Below the pieces are notes generated by a model. It was not told the DNA's origin. It saw only the letters and a list, made by a program, of their open reading frames with translations, and ran no database searches. This document shows positions 1 to 6,015 of a stretch of 10,884 nt of DNA, in pieces (the stretch's first letter is position 1; every line of letters begins with the position of its first letter). Location of the stretch: positions 1 through 10,884 of the forward strand of contig JAFAEZ010000132.1 of NCBI GenBank assembly GCA_023423775.1, given 5' to 3'. Origin of the DNA: Pseudomonadota bacterium (GTDB taxonomy: Bacteria > Pseudomonadota > Alphaproteobacteria > Sphingomonadales > Sphingomonadaceae). A program made the position numbers and the translations under genes.

Positions 1-99
1 CCACTCACCGCCGATCACGGTAACATTCCCCAAACCACATACCCTCACAAAAATCACGGCCCGGCTCTAGGGCGAGTCCCGTGCCGCGTCCAGATGGCG

Positions 100-137
100 T
101 GCCCTCCATCGCCTCCTTAATAAGGCAATGGAGGGCA
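100..137 (-). terminator. Stem-loop just downstream of serA, possible terminator
   Basis: A near-perfect inverted repeat begins 8 bp past the serA stop codon. Arms 100-109 and 128-137 (TGCCCTCCAT / ATGGAGGGCA) pair fully; after one C/A mismatch, GCCT (111-114) pairs with AGGC (123-126), leaving an 8-nt AT-rich loop. The position fits a 3' end for the leftward serC-serA transcript. Neither strand has a T-run after the stem, so it does not meet the classic intrinsic terminator pattern; it could instead protect the 3' end or assist Rho. The stem is clear; the function is inferred. Confidence 0.45.
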
Positions 138-144
138 GGATGCC

Positions 145-1722
145 TCAGAATCGGAGCGGCTTGACGACGCGGACGCCGGGCAGCTCCTGGACGCGCTGCA
201 GCACCGGCTCGGGAACATGGTCGTCGACCGAGAGCAGGAGCACCGCTTCGCCGCCGGCGGCGCGGCGGCCGAGCTGGAAGGTGCCGATATTGACGCCCGC
301 CTCGCCGAGCGTGGAGCCGAGGCGGCCGATGAAGCCGGGCGTGTCGTCATTGACGATGTAGATCATCTCGCCTTCGAGCTCGGCCTCGACCTTGATCCCG
401 AACATATCGACGAGGCGCGGCGCGGCGTTGCCGAACAGGGTGCCGGCGACCGAGCGCTCGCCCGCCGAGGTGGCGACGGTGACCCGGACGAGCGTGTGAT
501 AATCGCCCTCGCGGTCGTGGCGGATTTCGCGGACATCGAGACCGCGCTCCTTCGCCAGGAAAGGCGCGTTGACCATATTCACCGTGTCCGAATGGACGCG
601 CATGAAGCCGGCCAGCACCGCGCCGGTGATCGGCTTCGGATTGAGCTCGGCTGCGGCGCCTTCCACCTCGATCGCAATTCCGGAAAGGGCGCCGTGCGCG
701 AGCTGACCGACCAGGCTGCCGAGCTTCTCGGCCAGCGCCATATAGGGCCGCAGCTTGGGCGCCTCCTCGGCCGAGAGCGAGGGCATGTTGAGCGCGTTGG
801 TGACGCCGCCGCGGATCAGGTAGTCCGACATCTGTTCGGCGACCTGGATGGCGACGTTGACTTGGGCCTCGGTCGTCGACGCGCCGAGGTGCGGAGTCGA
901 GATGAACCCGGGCGTGCCGAACAGAGGCGAGGCCTTGGCCGGCTCCTCGGCGAACACGTCGAGTGCGGCGCCGGCAATATGGCCGCTGTCGAGGCCGGCC
1001 TTGAGCGCCGCCTCGTCAATCAGGCCGCCGCGGGCGCAGTTGATGATCCGCACGCCCTTCTTGGTCCTGGCCAGATTCTCGGCTGAGAGGATGTTGCGCG
1101 TCTGCTCGGTGAGCGGCGTGTGAAGGGTGATGAAATCGGCGCGGGCGAGAAGTTCGACAAGTTCGACCTTTTCGATCCCGAGATCGACCGCGCGCTCGGG
1201 CGTCAGGAACGGATCGAAGGCGACGACCTTCATCTTGAGGCCGAGCGCGCGCTCGGCGACGATCGAGCCGATATTGCCGGCACCGATCAGGCCGAGGGTC
1301 TTGCTGGTGAGCTCGACGCCCATGAAGCGGTTCTTCTCCCACTTGCCGGCCTGGGTCGAGGCGTCGGCGGCGGGCAGCTCGCGGGCGAGCGCGAACATCA
1401 ATGCGATGGCATGCTCGGCGGTCGTGATCGAATTGCCGAACGGCGTGTTCATCACGACCACGCCCTTGGCCGAAGCGGCAGGGATGTCGACATTGTCGAC
1501 ACCGATGCCGGCGCGGCCGACGACCTTCAGGTTGTCGGCGGCCTCGAGCAGGTCAGCGGTGACCTTGGTCGCGGAGCGGATGGCGAGGCCGTCATACTGG
1601 CCGATGATCGCCTTCAATTCTTCCTTGGTGAGGCCGGGTTTCTCGTCGACCTCGATGCCGTTGGCACGGAAGATTTCGGCGGCATTGGGATCCATTTGAT
1701 CCGAGATCAGAACTTTGGGCAT
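145..1722 (-). CDS. serA: D-3-phosphoglycerate dehydrogenase (SerA)
   Basis: This enzyme oxidises 3-phosphoglycerate to 3-phosphohydroxypyruvate with NAD+, the first committed step of serine synthesis in the cytoplasm. The 525-residue protein has the long (type I) layout: an N-terminal substrate domain, an NAD-binding Rossmann domain with GLIGAGNIGS at 144-153, an intervening domain at about 320-440, and a C-terminal ACT domain at about 453-525. Catalytic residues by family pattern are Arg231 (NCARGGLIDE), Glu260 (DVFAEEP) and His278 (STPHLGAST). The ACT domain suggests serine feedback, as known for the family. The ATG start at 1722 has an AAGGA about 10 nt upstream and gives a normal N-terminus. 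It is the second gene after serC, 113 bp downstream, with a repeat element between them and a stem-loop after its stop. Nothing looks broken. Confidence 0.97.
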   Translation of the reverse strand: MPKVLISDQMDPNAAEIFRANGIEVDEKPGLTKEELKAIIGQYDGLAIRSATKVTADLLEAADNLKVVGRAGIGVDNVDIPAASAKGVVVMNTPFGNSITTAEHAIALMFALARELPAADASTQAGKWEKNRFMGVELTSKTLGLIGAGNIGSIVAERALGLKMKVVAFDPFLTPERAVDLGIEKVELVELLARADFITLHTPLTEQTRNILSAENLARTKKGVRIINCARGGLIDEAALKAGLDSGHIAGAALDVFAEEPAKASPLFGTPGFISTPHLGASTTEAQVNVAIQVAEQMSDYLIRGGVTNALNMPSLSAEEAPKLRPYMALAEKLGSLVGQLAHGALSGIAIEVEGAAAELNPKPITGAVLAGFMRVHSDTVNMVNAPFLAKERGLDVREIRHDREGDYHTLVRVTVATSAGERSVAGTLFGNAAPRLVDMFGIKVEAELEGEMIYIVNDDTPGFIGRLGSTLGEAGVNIGTFQLGRRAAGGEAVLLLSVDDHVPEPVLQRVQELPGVRVVKPLRF

Positions 1723-1743
1723 GGGACGGTTTTCCTTGTTTCC

Positions 1744-1824
1744 GTCATTCCCGCGAAAGCGGGATTCCGCTTCGCCGGAGCGATATCAGGGTTGAAGCGG
1801 GATCCCCGCTTTCGCGGGGATGAC
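1744..1824. repeat. Paired inverted palindromic repeats (REP-like) between serC and serA
   Basis: Two palindromic units face each other. The left unit (1744-1773) contains TCCCGC-GAAA-GCGGGA (1749-1764). The right unit (1794-1824) contains ATCCCCGC-TTTC-GCGGGGAT (1802-1821). The left unit and the reverse complement of the right unit match over about 30 nt with a few differences, so each unit can fold alone or the two can form one long stem around a 20-nt loop (1774-1793). The GTCAT(T/C)CCCGCGAAAGCGGG core resembles dispersed intergenic repeats seen in many proteobacteria. It sits inside the serC-serA operon and could affect mRNA folding, stability or partial termination; that role is inferred. 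Confidence 0.8.
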
Positions 1825-1835
1825 GCCGAAAAGGG

Positions 1836-2990
1836 TCAGGCGCTGCGCGCTTCGTGGAAGGCCCAGTCGAGCCAGGGACCGAGTGCCTCGATGTCGTCGG
1901 TTTCGACGGTGGCGCCGCACCAGATGCGGATGCCCGGCGGCGCGTCGCGATAACCGGCGACGTCGTAGGCGGCGCCCTCAGCTTCCAGCAGCGAGGCCAT
2001 CTTCTTGACCAAAGCCAGCTGGCCGTCGGTGTCGAGGCCCTTCACCGCATCGTCCGCGAATTTCAGGCAGACGCTGGTGTTGGAGCGGATCGCGGGATCG
2101 GCAACGAGATGCTCGACCCAGGGAGTCTGCTGCACCCAAGCGTCGAGTGCCGCGGCGTTGGCGTCGGCCCGCGCGATGAGGGCGGTGAGACCGCCCAGGC
2201 CCTGCGCCCATTCGAGCGCGTAGATATAGTCCTCGACCGCGAGCATCGACGGCGTGTTGATCGTCTCGCCCTTGAAGATGCCCTCGATCAGCTTGCCGCT
2301 TTTGGTCATGCGGAAGATCTTCGGCAGCGGCCAGGCGGGAGTGTAGCTTTCCAGCCTCTCGACCGCGCGGGGGCCGAGGATGAGGACGCCGTGGCCGCCT
2401 TCGCCGCCGAGCACTTTCTGCCAGCTGTAGGTGGCGACGTCGATCTTGTCCCAGGGGATATCCTGGGCGAACACGGCGGAGGTCGCGTCGGCGAAGGTCA
2501 GGCCCTCGCGGTCGGCGCGGATCCAGTCGCCGTTCGGCACGCGGGCGCCGGATGTGGTGCCGTTCCAGGTGAAGACGACATCGCTGGACTGATCGACCGC
2601 GGCGAGATCCGGGATTGCGCCATAAGGCGCCTTGACGACGGTCGCGTCGAGCTTGAGCTGCTTGACGACGTCGGTGACCCAACCTTCACCGAAGCTTTCC
2701 CAAGCGAGCATCGTCACCGGGCGTGCGCCGAGCATCGACCACAGGGCCATTTCGACGGCGCCGGTGTCGGAGCCGGGGACGATGCCGATGCGGTGCGTCG
2801 CGGGGATGCGAAGAATCTTGCGGGTCAGCTCGAGCGCATGTTCGAGCCGCGCCTTGCCGAGCTTGGAACGGTGCGAGCGTCCCAGCGATCCGGTGGCGAG
2901 ATGTTCGGCGGCCCAGCCCGGCGGCTTGGCGCAGGGGCCGGAAGAAAAATAGGGGCGCGCTGGCCGCGCACCCGGCTTTACGTTCGTCAA
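1836..2990 (-). CDS. serC: Phosphoserine aminotransferase (SerC), Methanosarcina-type class
   Basis: This PLP enzyme transfers the amino group of glutamate to 3-phosphohydroxypyruvate, giving phosphoserine, the step after SerA. The 384-residue protein is a class V aminotransferase. The PLP lysine is Lys192 in YSWQKVLGGEGGHG, with Asp168 in the preceding FADATSA segment as the likely pyridine-nitrogen partner. The N-terminal YFSSGPCAKPPGW and the motifs RSHRSKLGK and GIVPGSDTGAVEMALW match the class common in alphaproteobacteria (TIGR01365 type) rather than the E. coli type; this is by recall. The start is a TTG at 2990: no in-frame ATG occurs before residue 81, and an AAGGAG lies 8 nt upstream. 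It is the first gene of the operon, and its leader holds a hairpin over the ribosome binding site. Confidence 0.95.
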   Translation of the reverse strand: MTNVKPGARPARPYFSSGPCAKPPGWAAEHLATGSLGRSHRSKLGKARLEHALELTRKILRIPATHRIGIVPGSDTGAVEMALWSMLGARPVTMLAWESFGEGWVTDVVKQLKLDATVVKAPYGAIPDLAAVDQSSDVVFTWNGTTSGARVPNGDWIRADREGLTFADATSAVFAQDIPWDKIDVATYSWQKVLGGEGGHGVLILGPRAVERLESYTPAWPLPKIFRMTKSGKLIEGIFKGETINTPSMLAVEDYIYALEWAQGLGGLTALIARADANAAALDAWVQQTPWVEHLVADPAIRSNTSVCLKFADDAVKGLDTDGQLALVKKMASLLEAEGAAYDVAGYRDAPPGIRIWCGATVETDDIEALGPWLDWAFHEARSA

Positions 2991-2996
2991 TGTATT

Positions 2997-3012
2997 CTCT
3001 CCTTGCAGAGAG
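2997..3012 (-). promoter_or_regulatory. Hairpin over the serC ribosome binding site (candidate leader element)
   Basis: In the serC mRNA, CTCTC (3012-3008) can pair with GAGAG (3001-2997) across a 6-nt loop. The AAGGAG Shine-Dalgarno (3004-2999) lies partly in the loop and partly in the 3' arm, so folding would hide it from ribosomes. The stem is short (5 bp) and could be chance. A serC leader RNA motif (Rfam serC, RF00517) has been described upstream of serC in alphaproteobacteria; whether this is a member cannot be decided by eye. Confidence 0.4.
2999..3004 (-). promoter_or_regulatory. Shine-Dalgarno AAGGAG of serC, fixes the TTG start
   Basis: On the minus strand AAGGAG is followed by 8 nt (AGAATACA) and then TTG. 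It is the best ribosome binding site in this part of the window and supports a TTG initiation codon, giving the N-terminus MTNVKPGARPARPYFSSGP. Confidence 0.75.
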
Positions 3013-3047
3013 CACGCGCCGCGTTGGGACGGCGTGGCCCGCCGACG

Positions 3048-3075
3048 GCCTTAGTGGCGCGTCCGATCCTGTCAA
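3048..3075 (-). promoter_or_regulatory. Candidate sigma-70 type promoter of serC-serA
   Basis: A consensus -35 hexamer, TTGACA, reads on the minus strand at 3075-3070. After 16 bp, TAAGGC (3053-3048) could serve as a weak -10. This would start transcription near 3041 and leave a leader of about 50 nt before the serC TTG. The -35 is strong and well placed; the -10 is poor, although housekeeping promoters in alphaproteobacteria often have loose -10 elements. Confidence 0.4.
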
Positions 3076-3107
3076 CAATGTTTGGGATCCCGCGTCGGCC
3101 GAGTGCC

Positions 3108-3149
3108 GCGCAAACGCTCTGACTCGTTCGCGCAACGCTTTGACTCGTT
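3108..3149. repeat. Two tandem copies of a dyad, AACG-N8-CGTT, possible operator
   Basis: Copy 1 (3108-3128) and copy 2 (3130-3149) match except for a one-base deletion and one C/T change. Each contains AACG-N8-CGTT, at 3113-3128 (AACGCTCTGACTCGTT) and 3134-3149 (AACGCTTTGACTCGTT). The dyad centres are 21 bp apart, two helical turns. They lie 38 bp and more upstream of the candidate serC -35, and about 50-90 bp upstream of the rightward lipoprotein gene, so either could be the target. The repeat is visible; operator function is inferred. Confidence 0.5.
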
Positions 3150-3201
3150 GAGGGTTTGCCGAATCTTGCCGGCCGACGCGGCGTCCAGCATTTTTCGGCT
3201 C

Positions 3202-3846
3202 ATGCGGGGCAGGGGGATCATTCTGGCGACTTTGCTGCTGGCGGGCTGCATCCCCAAGCCGGACCGCCCGACGGTCCAACAGCCTGCGCCGCCCACCGCC
3301 GCCGCAACCGACCCGGCCATCCGACAGTGCCATGCCGACCTGACCCGCGAGGGGGTGAAGTTTCGGGTCCTGCCCGACCGCGATTTCGGCGGCGGCTGCA
3401 CCGCGCTCGGATCCGTTCAATTGCTCGAGATCGGAACGCCGGTCGCCAATCTCGGCGCGATGACGTGCCCGCTGGCGAGGACCTTCGCGCTCTGGTCGCG
3501 AGAGGCGGTGCAGCCGGCGGCGCAGCAATGGCTGGGCGTGGCGGTGACGAAGGTCGAATCGATGGGCACTTACGCCTGCCGCCCAGTCAATGGCATGGCC
3601 GGCGGGAAATTGAGCGAGCACGGCCGCGCCAATGCGGTCGACATTTCCGCCTTCACGCTCGCCGACGGGCGCCGCGTCACCGTGCTCGACGGCTGGAACG
3701 GCGGCGACGAGAAGGTGCGCGGCTTCCTGCGTGCGGTCCACCAGGCCGGGTGCCGGCGCTTCGGGATCACCCTCGGGCCGGAGGCGAATGCGCTGCACCG
3801 AAACCATTTTCACTTCGACATGGGCCGCGGCCCCTATTGTCGTTAA
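3202..3846 (+). CDS. Extensin-like C-terminal domain lipoprotein, LAS metallopeptidase-like
   Basis: This 214-residue protein starts with a lipoprotein signal peptide (MRGRGIILATLLLAGC, lipid attachment at Cys16) and a short Pro/Ala linker (17-40). The rest matches the bacterial 'extensin-like' family (PF06904, by recall). Despite that name, the residues SEHGRANAVDIS (His140, Asp147) and HRNHFHFD (His202, His204) resemble the zinc ligands and catalytic site of LAS-type murein peptidases (VanY, MepA), so a peptidoglycan role in the envelope is a reasonable inference. Six further cysteines (43, 66, 89, 126, 184, 213) suggest disulfides. I chose the ATG at 3202 because it puts the lipobox at the usual distance; an in-frame ATG at 3082 would add 40 residues that bury the signal and run over the dyad repeats. 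No strong Shine-Dalgarno is seen. It lies 23 bp before the next gene. Confidence 0.85.
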   Translation: MRGRGIILATLLLAGCIPKPDRPTVQQPAPPTAAATDPAIRQCHADLTREGVKFRVLPDRDFGGGCTALGSVQLLEIGTPVANLGAMTCPLARTFALWSREAVQPAAQQWLGVAVTKVESMGTYACRPVNGMAGGKLSEHGRANAVDISAFTLADGRRVTVLDGWNGGDEKVRGFLRAVHQAGCRRFGITLGPEANALHRNHFHFDMGRGPYCR

Positions 3847-3869
3847 CCGCTAGCCGCTAAGGGCAGGGC

Positions 3870-4751
3870 ATGACCGATCCTGTTCCGCCGAAGAGCGTAT
3901 TCCACCCCGCCCGCGAAGAAGCCGAAGTCGCCAACCAGCCGACTTCCAGCCCGCAGACCGAGGATCCCGCCTACCGCCTCGCATTCCAGGACCTGGATTT
4001 CCTGCTCCGGCCTGACCTGCGCGCGGTGCGCTTCCAGCTCGAATTGCTGAAGCCCGAGCTGATGCTCAACGAGGCCAATATCGAGTCGACGCTCGTCATG
4101 TACGGGTCGGCCCGCATTCCGGAGCCGGAGAAGGCCGACGCCTTGGTCGCGGCTGCGGCGACCGACGAGCAGCGCCTGATCGCCGAGCGGCTGAAGGCCA
4201 AGTCCAAATATTATGACGAGGCGCGCCGCCTCGCCCGCATCGCCAGCCGCGTCGCCGAGGTGGACGGCAAGAAACAGTTCGTGGTCTGCTCGGGCGGCGG
4301 CCCGTCGATCATGGAAGCGGCCAACCGCGGCGCCTGCGACGAGGGCAAGGAATCGATCGGCCTCAACATCGTGCTGCCGTTCGAGCAGCTGCCCAATCCC
4401 TATGTCACGCCGTCGCTAAGCTTCCAGTTCCACTATTTCTCGCTGCGCAAGATGCACTTCCTGATCCGCGCGCGCGCGGTGGCGGTATTCCCGGGCGGCT
4501 TCGGCACGTTCGACGAATGCTTCGAGCTGCTGACCCTGATCCAGACCAAGAAGATCAAACCGATCCCGATCCTGCTGTTCGGCGAGGAATTCTGGAACCG
4601 CGTGATCAGCTTCGACGCACTGGTGGAGGAGGGCGTGATAGCGCCTGCCGACCTCGATCTGTTCAAGTTCGTGGAGACCGCAGAGCAAGCCTGGGACCAT
4701 ATCTGCGATTTCTACGCACATGACGCAGAGATGCTGGCCTGCGCAAAATAG
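3870..4751 (+). CDS. LOG / TIGR00730 family nucleotide-processing protein
   Basis: A 293-residue protein with the Rossmann-like fold of the LOG family, often mislabelled 'lysine decarboxylase'. Characterised members release the base from nucleoside 5'-monophosphates (cytokinin-activating phosphoribohydrolase; PpnN in E. coli). Visible are the phosphate-binding SGGGPSIMEAANRGA (141-155), the Arg193-Lys194 pair, and PGGFGTFDE (208-216), equal to the PGGxGTxxE signature with the catalytic Glu216. It is longer than the roughly 190-residue classical LOG: about 70 residues precede the first strand (STLVMYGSARIP, 73-84), and a charged stretch of some 50 residues (85-135) sits between the first two strands. 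The start follows the upstream lipoprotein gene by 23 bp, with AGGG-rich sequence ahead of it. Its stop lies 5 bp from the stop of a convergent gene. The natural substrate cannot be told from sequence. Confidence 0.88.
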   Translation: MTDPVPPKSVFHPAREEAEVANQPTSSPQTEDPAYRLAFQDLDFLLRPDLRAVRFQLELLKPELMLNEANIESTLVMYGSARIPEPEKADALVAAAATDEQRLIAERLKAKSKYYDEARRLARIASRVAEVDGKKQFVVCSGGGPSIMEAANRGACDEGKESIGLNIVLPFEQLPNPYVTPSLSFQFHYFSLRKMHFLIRARAVAVFPGGFGTFDECFELLTLIQTKKIKPIPILLFGEEFWNRVISFDALVEEGVIAPADLDLFKFVETAEQAWDHICDFYAHDAEMLACAK

Positions 4752-4756
4752 CCCTG

Positions 4757-5203
4757 TCAGCGTTTCCGTGACGCTTCATATTCGCGGATCAGATCCGCCG
4801 GCGGCACCGCGGCGATCGCCTCGGCCAGAGCGGGCTCGACAAGCTGGTCGGCGCGGGTGAAGCGGATGCAGCTCTTGCCCATGTCGAGCTTCTTGCCGAC
4901 GGCGTCATAGGCGTCGCGAAGCCGCTGCGAACGCGCCTCGGAGGCGCAGATGCAATTGAGGTAGAGCGCCGTGTGATTCTTCTGCGCGGCCAGAGCGGCA
5001 TAAGCGAGCGGCTGGCCGTTATAGGTGTCGGGATAGGCCTCGAGCGGCAGCTCCCACGCGATCATGCCCCACGCCATCCGCTCGACATAACCGGCGGGGA
5101 TGTGCGCGTTCACGAGATTGCGGACGTGCGCGACGAGCGCCGCCCGGTCGGGCGCCAGCTCGGCTATATAGGCTTCGGGGGTGGCGGCCTTGCTGCTCAC
5201 CAT
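4757..5203 (-). CDS. DUF1801 domain protein
   Basis: A 148-residue cytoplasmic protein without signal peptide or membrane segment. The pattern fits DUF1801 (PF08818, YdhG-like): an N-terminal helical part (TPEAYIAELAPDRAALVAHV), the WGMIAWELPLEAYPDTYNG segment (about 45-63), a central strand region (HTALYLNCICASE), and the KKLDMGKSCIRFTRADQL segment (about 104-121) before a final helix. Members have a frataxin-like fold; a role in iron handling has been suggested for some, but the function here is unknown. The ATG at 5203 lies 12 bp after the stop of the cytochrome c gene, so the two are probably co-transcribed; no strong Shine-Dalgarno precedes it. Its 3' end converges with the LOG-family gene. 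Confidence 0.85.
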   Translation of the reverse strand: MVSSKAATPEAYIAELAPDRAALVAHVRNLVNAHIPAGYVERMAWGMIAWELPLEAYPDTYNGQPLAYAALAAQKNHTALYLNCICASEARSQRLRDAYDAVGKKLDMGKSCIRFTRADQLVEPALAEAIAAVPPADLIREYEASRKR

Positions 5204-5215
5204 CCCCGAAGCGCC

Positions 5216-5911
5216 TTATTTGGTCTTGGTCTGTTCGTCGCGGCCGGTGACGGCCGGCGCGCCCTCGCCGCCGACATTGCCCTTCGGCTGAACTGCGGCC
5301 TGGCCCTCGGTCAGGACCGGCTCGTTCTCGGCCTTGCCGGCTTCTGCCGGAGCATCGGCCGCCTCGGCAGTCGCGTCCTGGCCCGCCGGAGCGGCCGGCA
5401 GCGGCAGATTGCTGCCCTGGGTGTTGAGATAGGCCATCAGGTTGGCGCGGTCTTCCGGCTTGGAGAGGCCGGCAAAGGTCATCTTGGTGCCGGGCGCGAA
5501 CTTCTTCGGCGAGATCAGCCACTGGTTCATGGTTTCCCAATCCCAGGTGCCGCCATGCGACTTGAGCGCGTCCGAATAAGCGAAGCCGGCGACGTGGGCG
5601 ACGGGCTTGCCCATCGTGCCCCACAGGTTGGGGCCGAGGCCGTTCGGGCCGCCATTGCTATCGGTGTGGCAGGCTGCGCACTTCTTGAACACGTCGGCGC
5701 CCTTGGCGGGATCGGCCGTGGCGAGGTAGGTCGCGATCGGGGCTTCGGCAGCGCCGCCCTCTCCGCCCTCGACCTCGACGCCCTCGATCGGATAGCCCAT
5801 TTCGTGCGGGCGGTGCGATTTGAAGACTTCGCCGGTCGCCAGCGAAGCGCCGAGCGCGACAATGCCTGCGCCGAGCACCCAGCCAGCAATGGTGTTGAAC
5901 CGATCGTCCAT
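5216..5911 (-). CDS. Membrane-anchored class I cytochrome c
   Basis: A 231-residue c-type cytochrome with one heme site, CAACH (Cys78, Cys81, His82), and a likely axial Met144 in GTKMTFAGL. Residues about 7-26 form one hydrophobic segment lacking a convincing cleavage site, so I read it as an N-terminal anchor holding the heme domain (about 65-170) in the periplasm, as in the CycM / c552 type that passes electrons between the bc1 complex and terminal oxidases. After the heme domain comes a tail of about 60 residues rich in Ala, Glu, Gly and Pro, ending DEQTKTK, with no domain I recognise. The ATG at 5911 has AGGAGG 11 nt upstream. The 104-bp gap to nudC should hold its promoter (weak TTGCCC at 6009-6004 with TAAAGG at 5986-5981). 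It is followed at 12 bp by the DUF1801 gene. The exact partner oxidase is unknown. Confidence 0.9.
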   Translation of the reverse strand: MDDRFNTIAGWVLGAGIVALGASLATGEVFKSHRPHEMGYPIEGVEVEGGEGGAAEAPIATYLATADPAKGADVFKKCAACHTDSNGGPNGLGPNLWGTMGKPVAHVAGFAYSDALKSHGGTWDWETMNQWLISPKKFAPGTKMTFAGLSKPEDRANLMAYLNTQGSNLPLPAAPAGQDATAEAADAPAEAGKAENEPVLTEGQAAVQPKGNVGGEGAPAVTGRDEQTKTK

Positions 5912-6015
5912 GCCGCTTGAAACCTCCTGAGCCGCGCGACCCGCGTGAATTGCGTGCGCGTAAGAACTGATTTGGCGCTCCCTTTAGAAGGGCAAATGCA
6001 TTGGGGCAAGACGGG

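Noticed and set aside
1..99. A search for a gene, tRNA or regulatory RNA at the left edge
   Set aside because: No open frame with a domain, no cloverleaf and no clear promoter is visible; the neighbouring gene lies outside the window.
1744..1824. The repeats between serC and serA as a CRISPR or insertion sequence
   Set aside because: There are only two inverted units with no spacer series, no transposase and no target-site duplication that I could find.
1854..3122. A 422-codon open frame on the plus strand opposite serC
   Set aside because: It is the antisense of a clear serC, as expected in high-GC DNA where the opposite frame rarely meets a stop. Its product is Arg/Gly/Asp-rich with no recognisable domain. 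The same reasoning removes open frames at 217-1086, 1120-1953, 2686-3813, 6001-7056, 7194-7949 and 9162-9929.
3082..3201. A 40-residue upstream extension of the extensin-like lipoprotein
   Set aside because: It would move the lipobox to residue 56 and encode the dyad repeats. The ATG at 3202 gives a standard lipoprotein signal.
3870..4751. Annotation of the LOG-family gene as lysine decarboxylase
   Set aside because: This is a known historical misnomer; the PGGxGTxxE motif marks a nucleotide-binding phosphoribohydrolase-type fold, and there is no PLP-binding lysine motif.
5981..5994. The CCCTT-CTA-AAGGG palindrome (minus strand) upstream of the cytochrome c gene as a terminator of nudC
   Set aside because: The stem is only 5 bp, has a 3-nt loop, and no T-run follows; it may be chance or part of a promoter region.
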